Shown here: positions 9,772 to 15,965 of the stretch, piece after piece
How positions within the stretch are numbered: the stretch's first letter is position 1
Layout: each line of letters starts with the position of its first letter
Assembly (NCBI GenBank): GCA_002296885.1
Contig: DBIH01000250.1
Location: forward strand, 1-26,939
From: Flavobacterium sp. UBA807
GTDB taxonomy: Bacteria > Bacteroidota > Bacteroidia > Flavobacteriales > Flavobacteriaceae
Direction of reading: 5' to 3'
DNA: 26,939 bases
Program-made: the position numbers and the translations under genes
Notes under the pieces: model-generated
Told to the model about the DNA's origin: nothing
What the model saw: only the letters and a program-made list of their open reading frames with translations
The model's database searches: none

Positions 9772-9854
9772 GGTTTTTTGTTAAAAATATATGCGGATGA
9801 TAGGCAAATGCGAGTGGATAACCCTATTTCTTAGTGATTTTCAGTCAATTATAT

Positions 9855-9930
9855 AAAATAAAAAAGGTGAACTTACGTTCACCCTTTTTGCCCCAAATCT
9901 ACCATAAACTTAACCTACTAATGCTATGGT
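9855..9930 (-). ncRNA. Candidate small RNA, copy B of a tandem pair
   Basis: The second unit has a predicted start near 9930 and a 44-nt core (9930-9887) that matches copy A except for a few bases in the loop after ACCATAG. The terminator hairpin (9883-9866) is GGTGAAC/GTTCACC with a GTAA loop and a T-rich tail. Its promoter lies immediately upstream. The unit begins about 90 nt downstream of the PurF-like stop, for which I see no other terminator, so the alternative reading is a 3'-UTR element of that gene; the aligned promoters argue for independent transcription. Confidence 0.6.
9866..9883 (-). terminator. Intrinsic terminator of small RNA copy B
   Basis: Perfect seven-pair stem GGTGAAC/GTTCACC with a tetraloop GTAA on the minus strand, followed by TTTTTTATTTT. 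It may also end read-through transcripts from the PurF-like gene. Confidence 0.8.
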
Positions 9931-9934
9931 CTTA

Positions 9935-9966
9935 CAAATGTAAAGGGTAAGGGATGCTGTAAACAA
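9935..9966 (-). promoter_or_regulatory. Promoter of small RNA copy B
   Basis: TTG (9966-9964), 21-nt spacer, then TACATTTG (9942-9935) on the minus strand. The spacer is at the longer end of the accepted range, but the -7 box is exact and sits at the same distance from ACCATAG as in copy A. Confidence 0.6.
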
Positions 9967-10021
9967 ATAATTTAGATGAACTACCACAATAATCGTTGAA
10001 AGACAAAATTTGTTAAAATTT

Positions 10022-11920
10022 TTAGTACGCTCTTGCATTTTTTCCCTCGCAGAAATTGATAAATGCCTTATTTGCAACACGATTTCCTCCCGGAGTTGGA
10101 TAGTCTCCTGTGAAATACCAATCTCCTAAATTTTTTGGACAGGCTTGATGCAAATTATCTACGGTTTGGAAAATGATTTTTACTTCAGCATTAATATCTT
10201 CAGATGTTAATAGTTGAGCTATTTTATCTGAAATTTCCTGATCAGTAAAGGGTTTATAAATTTCTGTTACATAATTCACAACATCATCATCCTTATAATT
10301 TTCTTGAGCTTTACATTTGGCATAAACCTCATCAACAATGTTATATAAATTGCGCTCTTTCAACAACTCCAATGTTGCCTGGAATGCAATCAATCCTTCC
10401 AGCCTTGCCATGTCAATACCATAACAGTCAGGATAACGGATTTGTGGTGCTGATGAAACAACAATAATTCGTTTTGGACGTAGTCGATCCATCATTTTTA
10501 AGATAGACATTTTTAAGGTGGTCCCGCGCACTATACTATCGTCAATGATTACCAAATTATCCTCGGTTTTTATGACTCCATAGGTCACGTCGTATACATG
10601 CGCAACCAAATCATCACGACTACTATCTTCAGTAATAAATGTTCTTAATTTGGCATCTTTTATAGCAATTTTTTCTGTTCTGATTTTTACCGAAAGGATC
10701 TCTTCTAATTTTTCTTTGGTCAACGTTTTTCGGTTATCCAAAATAAATTGATTCTTTCTGTGATTCAAAAAATCATTTGCCGCTTCAACCATTCCGTAAA
10801 AAGAAGTTTCAGCTGTATTGGGAATGTAGGAGAAAACCGTGTCGTCGGTATCATTATCAATTGCCTCCAAAACTGCCGGAAGGATTAATCTTCCCAATTC
10901 TTTTCGCTCCTGATAAATTTCAGCATCACTTCCACGCGAAAAATAAATCCGCTCAAAGGAACAGGCTTTTTTCACAGTTGGTGTAATGATTTCTGCTTCT
11001 GTAATTATACCGTTTTTCTTTATGATTAACGCATTCCCCGGAGTCAGTTCTTTTACATCCTCAAAAGCAATATTAAAAACGGTTTGTATTACTGGTCTCT
11101 CAGAAGCAACTACAGCTACTTCGTCATCTTCGTAAAAATATGCAGGTCTTATTCCGGCAGGATCTCGAAAAACAAATGCATCGCCGTGACCTAACAAGCC
11201 CGCCATGGCATAACCACCATCCCAGCCTCGGGAGGCTTTTTTCAGGATTCTAACCAAATCTAATTTTTCAGCGATAACCGGAGATGCTTCTCTTTTTGAT
11301 AAACCATTGTTTTTACATTCCTGATATAAATCAGTAACTGCATCATCAAGGAAATGTCCTATTTTTTCCATTACGGTAACCGTATCTGCCATTTCTTTGG
11401 GATGTTGTCCCAATTCTACCAAACTATTAAAAAGTTCTTTAACATTGGTCATATTAAAGTTCCCCGCCAGAATCAAATTACGATGCATCCAGTTGTTTTG
11501 TCGTAAAAATGGGTGAACACTTTCAAGGCTGTTTTTGCCAAATGTTCCATAACGGACATGCCCTAAGAACAATTCGCCTACATAAGGAAGATTTTCTTTT
11601 TGCCAGACCACATCATCTTTGCGTTCAGGATGATGTTCCATTTCTTCATTAATGCGTTCATTTATCTGGGCAAAAATATCCTGAATAGGCTGCGCTTTGT
11701 TAGACCGAACCCTGCTGATATATCTTTCTCCAGGGGCAACATCAAATTTAATAGAAGCAAAACCGGCACCGTCCTGTCCTCGATTGTGCTGCTTCTCCAT
11801 CAAGAGATACATTTTTTGAATGCCGTAAAAAGCTGAACCGTATTTCTTTTTGTAAAATTCCAGCGGTTTTTTTAATCGTAAAAGTGCAATTCCACATTCG
11901 TGTTTTATTGCGTCGCTCAT
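10022..11920 (-). CDS. PurF-like amidophosphoribosyltransferase, long form
   Basis: 632 aa from ATG at 11920. The open frame extends to 11977, but those 19 codons are the terminator of the upstream kinase gene, and from 11920 the protein begins MSDAIKHECGIALL, placing the class II glutamine amidotransferase nucleophile at Cys9, probably after propeptide removal. Further motifs are QHNRGQDGAG (44-53), GHVRYGT (120-126), AGNFNMTN (152-159) and FRDPAGIRPA (251-260). The phosphoribosyltransferase PRPP loop is VIIDDSIVRGTT (457-468). PurF makes 5-phosphoribosylamine from PRPP and glutamine, the first step of purine synthesis. The protein is about 130 residues longer than standard PurF, with extra sequence between the two domains and at the C-terminus, so it may be a paralogue with a shifted role. 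Confidence 0.85.
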   Translation of the reverse strand: MSDAIKHECGIALLRLKKPLEFYKKKYGSAFYGIQKMYLLMEKQHNRGQDGAGFASIKFDVAPGERYISRVRSNKAQPIQDIFAQINERINEEMEHHPERKDDVVWQKENLPYVGELFLGHVRYGTFGKNSLESVHPFLRQNNWMHRNLILAGNFNMTNVKELFNSLVELGQHPKEMADTVTVMEKIGHFLDDAVTDLYQECKNNGLSKREASPVIAEKLDLVRILKKASRGWDGGYAMAGLLGHGDAFVFRDPAGIRPAYFYEDDEVAVVASERPVIQTVFNIAFEDVKELTPGNALIIKKNGIITEAEIITPTVKKACSFERIYFSRGSDAEIYQERKELGRLILPAVLEAIDNDTDDTVFSYIPNTAETSFYGMVEAANDFLNHRKNQFILDNRKTLTKEKLEEILSVKIRTEKIAIKDAKLRTFITEDSSRDDLVAHVYDVTYGVIKTEDNLVIIDDSIVRGTTLKMSILKMMDRLRPKRIIVVSSAPQIRYPDCYGIDMARLEGLIAFQATLELLKERNLYNIVDEVYAKCKAQENYKDDDVVNYVTEIYKPFTDQEISDKIAQLLTSEDINAEVKIIFQTVDNLHQACPKNLGDWYFTGDYPTPGGNRVANKAFINFCEGKNARAY

Positions 11921-11946
11921 TGTGGTTGTTGTTTTAGTAGTTGCAT

Positions 11947-11977
11947 AAAATAAAAATGCCCCGAAAACTCGAGGCAT
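11947..11977 (-). terminator. Intrinsic terminator of the PfkB-family kinase gene
   Basis: ATGCCTCGA pairs with TCGGGGCAT (nine pairs, one wobble) around a GTTT loop, then TTTTATTTT on the minus strand. It starts 4 nt after the kinase stop. Its first bases form an in-frame ATG for the PurF-like gene, a false start. Confidence 0.88.
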
Positions 11978-11981
11978 AAAT

Positions 11982-12908
11982 TTATGATAATTCTATTTCA
12001 AATTGTGTTAACGCTTTGAATTGTTTTAGACGTTGATTCACTTCGTCTTTGTTTAATTCAAGCATTCTTTCTGTTCCGAATTTCTCAACACAGAACGAAG
12101 CCAAATTCGAACCTTGTATAATTGCTGTTTTCATTGTTTCAAATGAAATATCGCCTTGCTGTGTAATGAATCCTGCAAATCCGCCAGCGAAAGTATCCCC
12201 TGCACCTGTTGGATCAAATACATCCGCTAAAGGCAATGCAGGAGCAAAGAAAATTTCTTTCCCATGGAAAATCAAAGCGCCATGTTCTCCTTTTTTAATC
12301 ACTACATATTTTGGTCCCATGGTATGGATTTTAGCCGCAGCTTTTACCAGAGAGTATTCTCCTGATAGCTGACGTGCTTCTTCATCGTTGATTGTAATAA
12401 CGTCAACCCGTTTGATAACATCCAATAATTCTGGTAACGCACAATCCATCCAGAAATTCATCGTGTCCAAAACAACTAATTTTGGTTTTTTTGACATTTG
12501 ATTCAAAACTCCTGTTTGTACAATTGGGTGTAAGTTCCCTAACATTACAACATCTGCATCCTTAAAGTTTTCAGGAACAATCGGATTGAAATCGGCCAGC
12601 ACATTTAATTCAGTAGCCAAAGTATCTCTCGAGTTCATATCGTTGTGGTAGCGTCCGCTCCAAAAGAAAGTCTTTCCGCCTTTCACCACTTCAAGCCCTG
12701 AAATATCAATGTTTCTTGAAGTCAATAAATCTAAATATTCCTGAGGAAAATCATCACCAACAACCGAAACGATTGCTGATTTCAAATTAAAATGTGAAGC
12801 CGAAAGCCCAATAAATGTTCCTGCACCACCTAAAATTTTATCTGTTTTCCCGAAAGGCGTTTCGATAGCATCAAAAGCAACCGTTCCTACTATTAAAAGT
12901 TTGTTCAT
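11982..12908 (-). CDS. PfkB/ribokinase-family sugar or nucleoside kinase
   Basis: 308 aa. PfkB signature 1 is seen as KILGGAGTFIGLSAS (25-39) and signature 2 as DPTGAGDTFAGGF (232-244), with the catalytic base Asp238. INDEEARQL (173-181) and the VVIKKGEHGAL strand (202-212) are also typical. It phosphorylates a sugar, nucleoside or similar alcohol with ATP; the substrate cannot be told from sequence. It sits between rnhA and the PurF-like gene, so a nucleoside or ribose-linked role is possible but only inferred. A consensus promoter lies in the 79-nt gap upstream and a strong terminator lies right behind the stop. Confidence 0.9.
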   Translation of the reverse strand: MNKLLIVGTVAFDAIETPFGKTDKILGGAGTFIGLSASHFNLKSAIVSVVGDDFPQEYLDLLTSRNIDISGLEVVKGGKTFFWSGRYHNDMNSRDTLATELNVLADFNPIVPENFKDADVVMLGNLHPIVQTGVLNQMSKKPKLVVLDTMNFWMDCALPELLDVIKRVDVITINDEEARQLSGEYSLVKAAAKIHTMGPKYVVIKKGEHGALIFHGKEIFFAPALPLADVFDPTGAGDTFAGGFAGFITQQGDISFETMKTAIIQGSNLASFCVEKFGTERMLELNKDEVNQRLKQFKALTQFEIELS

Positions 12909-12931
12909 GTCTGTTTTTCAAATTAAAGGCG

Positions 12932-12961
12932 CAAAGATAAGTTTTAGTTGCAAAGTATCAA
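12932..12961 (-). promoter_or_regulatory. Promoter of the PfkB-family kinase gene
   Basis: TTG (12961-12959), 19-nt spacer, then TATCTTTG (12939-12932) on the minus strand, with a predicted start about 20 nt before the ATG. The -33 box is supplied by one of several ACTTTG repeats. Confidence 0.7.
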
Positions 12962-12981
12962 AGTTACAAAGCTTCAAAGTT
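12948..12981. repeat. Short tandem CAAAG repeats upstream of the kinase gene
   Basis: On the plus strand four CAAAG units occur every 8 to 9 bases (GCAAAGTAT, CAAAGTTA, CAAAGCTT, CAAAGTTT). On the minus strand these are serial CTTTG units that overlap the -33 region of the kinase promoter. Confidence 0.6.
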
Positions 12982-12987
12982 TTATCA

Positions 12988-13467
12988 TTATAACAACTTC
13001 GCATCTTCTTGTTCGTAAAACGCATCTATTGAAAGATTAGGCAAACCCGATGCCATTACTGCAAGTTCATCACAGCGTTCGTTTTGCGGATTATTGTTAT
13101 GCCCTTTTATCCATTTGAAATCAACCTGATGCTGACGATAAATCTTTAGGAAACGCATCCATAAGTCCGGATTCTTTTTGTCTTTAAATCCTTTTTTCTC
13201 CCAACCGAAAACCCATTTTTTTTCCACAGCATCTACCACATACTTCGAATCGGAAATGATCAGGACTTTCATGTTTGGTTTTGTGATTTTTTCCAAACCA
13301 ACAATTACAGCAAGCAATTCCATTCGGTTGTTGGTTGTTAGTCTGAAACCCTCGTAAAATTCTTTTTTATAGGTCGTCCCAACCAGTTCCATAACAATGC
13401 CATATCCGCCGTTTCCGGGATTTCCTTTGGCAGCGCCGTCAGTATATATGTGAACTTGATGCGACAT
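12988..13467 (-). CDS. rnhA: Ribonuclease HI
   Basis: 159 aa, the usual size. It cuts the RNA strand of RNA-DNA hybrids in the cytoplasm and uses two metal ions. The active-site residues are all present: Asp10 in IYTDGAAKGNPG, Glu50 in NNRMELLAV, Asp73 in ISDSKYV, His123 in IKGHNNNP and Asp133 in ERCDELA. The basic-protrusion region KKWVFGWEKKGFKDKKNPDL (83-102) is retained, as in E. coli. It lies 87 nt after purN on the same strand, with a direct repeat and a hairpin between them. I saw no consensus promoter there, so it may be co-transcribed with purN. Confidence 0.96.
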   Translation of the reverse strand: MSHQVHIYTDGAAKGNPGNGGYGIVMELVGTTYKKEFYEGFRLTTNNRMELLAVIVGLEKITKPNMKVLIISDSKYVVDAVEKKWVFGWEKKGFKDKKNPDLWMRFLKIYRQHQVDFKWIKGHNNNPQNERCDELAVMASGLPNLSIDAFYEQEDAKLL

Positions 13468-13520
13468 TAGACTACTTAGATTTTATTAGACATTTAGATT
13501 ACTTAGGTTTTATTAGACAT
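13468..13520. repeat. Tandem 26-nt direct repeat between purN and rnhA
   Basis: Two copies (13468-13493 and 13495-13520) differ at only two positions. The plus-strand unit begins TAGA(C/T)TACTTAG and ends TTTTATTAGACAT. It abuts the rnhA start codon. Confidence 0.85.
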
Positions 13521-13521
13521 T

Positions 13522-13548
13522 TTAGACTTCGTTTTCTGAGAAGTCTAA
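13522..13548. repeat. Inverted repeat behind purN
   Basis: Perfect nine-base arms TTAGACTTC and GAAGTCTAA are separated by 9 nt, six bases after the purN stop. No T-tract follows on the minus strand, so it is not a classical terminator; the hairpin may protect the 3' end or cause pausing. The arms share the TTAGAC word with the neighbouring 26-nt repeat. Confidence 0.75.
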
Positions 13549-13554
13549 GTTAGT

Positions 13555-14118
13555 CTAATGATCTAACAATCTCTCAATTATTTCCGGAAAATGCTTGTGC
13601 TCTAATTCGTTAATTTTTGCAGCGATTTCATCTGCGGAAGCGCAATCTTCAATATTTACCTTTTCCTGAAAGATAAATTCGCCTTCATCATAATTTTCAT
13701 TGACATAATGAATCGTAATTCCTGTTTCTTTTTCCTTGTTTCCCAAAATAGCATTGTGAACATTCATCCCGTACATTCCTTTTCCTCCATATTTTGGCAA
13801 TAGTGCCGGATGTATATTAATAATTTTATTGGGATAAATTGCAACAATTTGTTCCGGCATTTTCCAAAGAAAACCTGCCAGCACAATTAAATCCGGTTTG
13901 AGTTCAGCGATTTTATCCAAAACAAAACCTTTAGAAAGCTCTTCATTGTTGAAAATGAATGTTGGAACGTCGTACTTTTTTGCTTTCTCCAAAACTTTGG
14001 CATGTGGATTGTTAGTGAAGACGCCAACTACGAAAATATCATGGTGATTTTTGAAGTATTGAATAATGTTTTCCACGTTGGATCCGGTGCCCGAAGCAAA
14101 AAGCAAAATCTTTTTCAT
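13555..14118 (-). CDS. purN: Phosphoribosylglycinamide formyltransferase (GART)
   Basis: 187 aa from ATG at 14118. The open frame runs upstream to 14181, but the family begins MKKILLFASGTGSN, so the first 21 codons are excluded. It transfers a formyl group from 10-formyl-tetrahydrofolate to GAR in purine synthesis. The catalytic residues are Asn101 and His103 in NIHPALLPKYGGKG and Asp144 in ENYDEGEF; the phosphate-binding SGTGSN lies at 9-14. It is divergent from acpP and upstream of rnhA. No clear TAnnTTTG promoter is visible on its strand in the 173-nt gap. Confidence 0.95.
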   Translation of the reverse strand: MKKILLFASGTGSNVENIIQYFKNHHDIFVVGVFTNNPHAKVLEKAKKYDVPTFIFNNEELSKGFVLDKIAELKPDLIVLAGFLWKMPEQIVAIYPNKIINIHPALLPKYGGKGMYGMNVHNAILGNKEKETGITIHYVNENYDEGEFIFQEKVNIEDCASADEIAAKINELEHKHFPEIIERLLDH

Positions 14119-14232
14119 CGCAAATAAAATTACAGCACAAAAAAAAGAATAAATACCCGAATTAAAACCATGACAATACAAGATTTTGAAATAAATTTTT
14201 TATTTTCGTAAACACATTTACTAACAAAAAGG

Positions 14233-14261
14233 TTGTTTTAAAATAAAGTTTTTTATTTTTG
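14233..14261 (+). promoter_or_regulatory. Promoter of acpP
   Basis: TTG (14233-14235), 18-nt spacer, then TATTTTTG (14254-14261), an exact consensus match. Transcription would begin near 14267, leaving an A-rich leader of about 25 nt before the ATG. No Shine-Dalgarno sequence is present. Confidence 0.8.
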
Positions 14262-14291
14262 CCAACAATTTAAAATTAAAAATTAGAAATT

Positions 14292-14528
14292 ATGTCAGAC
14301 ATTGCATCAAGAGTTAAAGCGATTATCGTAGACAAATTAGGCGTTGATGAAAACGAAGTTGTAACAGAAGCAAGCTTCACAAATGATTTAGGAGCTGATT
14401 CATTAGACACAGTTGAGTTGATCATGGAATTCGAAAAAGAATTTGATATTCAAATTCCAGACGACCAAGCTGAAAACATTGCTACTGTAGGTCAAGCTAT
14501 TTCTTACATCGAAGAAGCAAAAAAATAA
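14292..14528 (+). CDS. acpP: Acyl carrier protein
   Basis: 78 aa, very acidic. It carries growing fatty-acyl chains on a 4'-phosphopantetheine arm attached to Ser37 in the [17 protein letters not shown] motif. The four-helix layout and length fit the family exactly. It is followed by a strong terminator and then fabF, the classic pairing. The separate terminator would give a short abundant acpP transcript, with fabF transcribed by read-through or from its own promoter. Confidence 0.98.
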   Translation: MSDIASRVKAIIVDKLGVDENEVVTEASFTNDLGADSLDTVELIMEFEKEFDIQIPDDQAENIATVGQAISYIEEAKK

Positions 14529-14536
14529 TAATTACT

Positions 14537-14575
14537 AATCCGTGAAACTTGTACTGGTTTCACGGATTTTTATTA
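14537..14575 (+). terminator. Intrinsic terminator of acpP
   Basis: Perfect 12-pair stem AATCCGTGAAAC/GTTTCACGGATT with an 8-nt loop, followed by TTTATTATTTTT. It lies 8 nt after the stop codon. Confidence 0.9.
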
Positions 14576-14597
14576 TTTTTACTAAAAAGTAAAAACT

Positions 14598-14672
14598 GAT
14601 TGACTTTCAATCTAAAAATATTGAAATACCCATGTCTCTTTAATTACTATATTTGAAGAAAACATGGGTATT
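14598..14672 (+). promoter_or_regulatory. fabF upstream region with nested dyads and a candidate promoter
   Basis: Three symmetric elements follow the acpP terminator: GATTGA-CTT-TCAATC (14598-14612), TTTCAAT-N8-ATTGAAA (14605-14626), and a perfect 11-base inverted repeat AATACCCATGT (14625-14635)/ACATGGGTATT (14662-14672). The 26-nt loop of the last holds TATATTTG (14648-14655), an exact -7 box. A TTG lies 24 nt upstream (14621-14623), slightly beyond the usual spacing. The layout suggests an operator-controlled fabF promoter; read-through RNA would instead fold a long hairpin. Confidence 0.5.
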
Positions 14673-14704
14673 ATTTGTTTAAATACAATCGTAAAAAATA
14701 AATT

Positions 14705-15958
14705 ATGGCGTTAAAGCGAGTAGTGGTAACAGGTTTAGGAGCATTGACTCCTATCGGAAATTCCATCGAAGAATATTGGAATGGTTTAGTGAACGGCAAA
14801 AGTGGTGCTGCTCCAATAACTTACTACGACACTGAAAAGCATAAAACTAAATTTGCCTGCGAAGTAAAAAACTTCAATATCGAAGATTATATTGATCGCA
14901 AAGAGGCAAGAAGAATGGACAAATTTGCACAATATGCAATTGCTGCAAGCGAAGAAGCCATCAAAGATGCAGGCATTAATGATACTAATGTAAACAAACA
15001 AAGAGTTGGTGTGATCTGGGGTGCCGGAATTGGTGGATTGGAAACTTTCCAGGAAGAAGTAATCAGCTATGCAAACGGTGATGGAACTCCACGTTTCAAT
15101 CCTTTCTTTATCCCTAAGATGATTGCTGATATTGCTCCTGCCCACATTTCAATGCGGAACGGATTCATGGGGCCAAATTATACAACTGTTTCTGCCTGTG
15201 CTTCATCTGCAAATGCCTTGATTGATGCTTTTAACTATATCCGTCTGGGAATGTGTGACGTGATCATTTCAGGTGGTTCGGAAGCGGCTGTCACTATTGC
15301 AGGTATGGGCGGATTCAACTCTATGCAGGCATTATCAACAAGAAATGAAAGTCCCGAAACTGCTTCAAGACCCTTTGATGCAACCCGTGACGGATTCGTT
15401 CTTGGAGAAGGTGCCGGAGCTTTGGTTTTGGAAGAATACGAACATGCAAAAGCACGTGGTGCTAAAATATACTGTGAAATCGGTGGTGGCGGAATGTCAT
15501 CAGATGCCTATCACTTAACGGCTCCACATCCGGAAGGAATTGGTGTAATTGCCGTGATGGAAAATACTTTGCGTGATGCAGGAATGAAGCCAACCGATGT
15601 TGACCACATCAACACTCACGGGACTTCAACTCCACTTGGTGATGTAGCCGAATTAAAAGCAATCAGTGCGGTTTTTGGTGACCATGCGAAGACTTTGAAC
15701 ATCAATTCAACCAAATCGATGACCGGACATTTGCTTGGTGCTGCCGGTGCTATTGAAGCTATTGCATCAATATTAGCTATGAAACACGGAATTGTTCCTC
15801 CAACAATCAACCATACTGTTGTTGACGAAAACATTGACCCAAGTTTGAACTTGACTTTAAACAAAGCTCAAAAAAGAGAAATCAATGTGGCGATGAGCAA
15901 TACTTTTGGTTTTGGCGGTCACAATGCTTGTGTTTTATTCAAAAAAGTAGCAGATTAA
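14705..15958 (+). CDS. fabF: Beta-ketoacyl-ACP synthase II
   Basis: 417 aa. It condenses malonyl-ACP with acyl-ACP in fatty-acid elongation. The Cys-His-His triad is Cys165 (VSACASSANA), His305 (INTHGTSTPLGD) and His342 (SMTGHLLGAAGA), which marks KAS I/II rather than FabH. GFGGHN near residue 402 is also canonical. It follows acpP and precedes rnc by only 7 nt, so rnc shares its transcript. The C-terminus and length are normal. Confidence 0.97.
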   Translation: MALKRVVVTGLGALTPIGNSIEEYWNGLVNGKSGAAPITYYDTEKHKTKFACEVKNFNIEDYIDRKEARRMDKFAQYAIAASEEAIKDAGINDTNVNKQRVGVIWGAGIGGLETFQEEVISYANGDGTPRFNPFFIPKMIADIAPAHISMRNGFMGPNYTTVSACASSANALIDAFNYIRLGMCDVIISGGSEAAVTIAGMGGFNSMQALSTRNESPETASRPFDATRDGFVLGEGAGALVLEEYEHAKARGAKIYCEIGGGGMSSDAYHLTAPHPEGIGVIAVMENTLRDAGMKPTDVDHINTHGTSTPLGDVAELKAISAVFGDHAKTLNINSTKSMTGHLLGAAGAIEAIASILAMKHGIVPPTINHTVVDENIDPSLNLTLNKAQKREINVAMSNTFGFGGHNACVLFKKVAD

Positions 15959-15965
15959 CCTTAGA

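Noticed and set aside
9813..9821. DnaA-box-like TTATCCACT on the minus strand between the two small-RNA units
   Set aside because: A single imperfect box without a cluster or AT-rich unwinding region does not make an origin, and no dnaA or dnaN is nearby.
9866..9906. Tiny ORF starting at the ATGG inside the small-RNA cores (MVDLGQ...)
   Set aside because: In copy B it stops after eight codons inside the terminator; in copy A it runs through the terminator. With identical DNA cores there is no codon-level evidence of coding.
14786..15864. Minus-strand open frames inside fabF
   Set aside because: They are antisense shadows of a strongly conserved gene, with no promoter, family motif or plausible start context.
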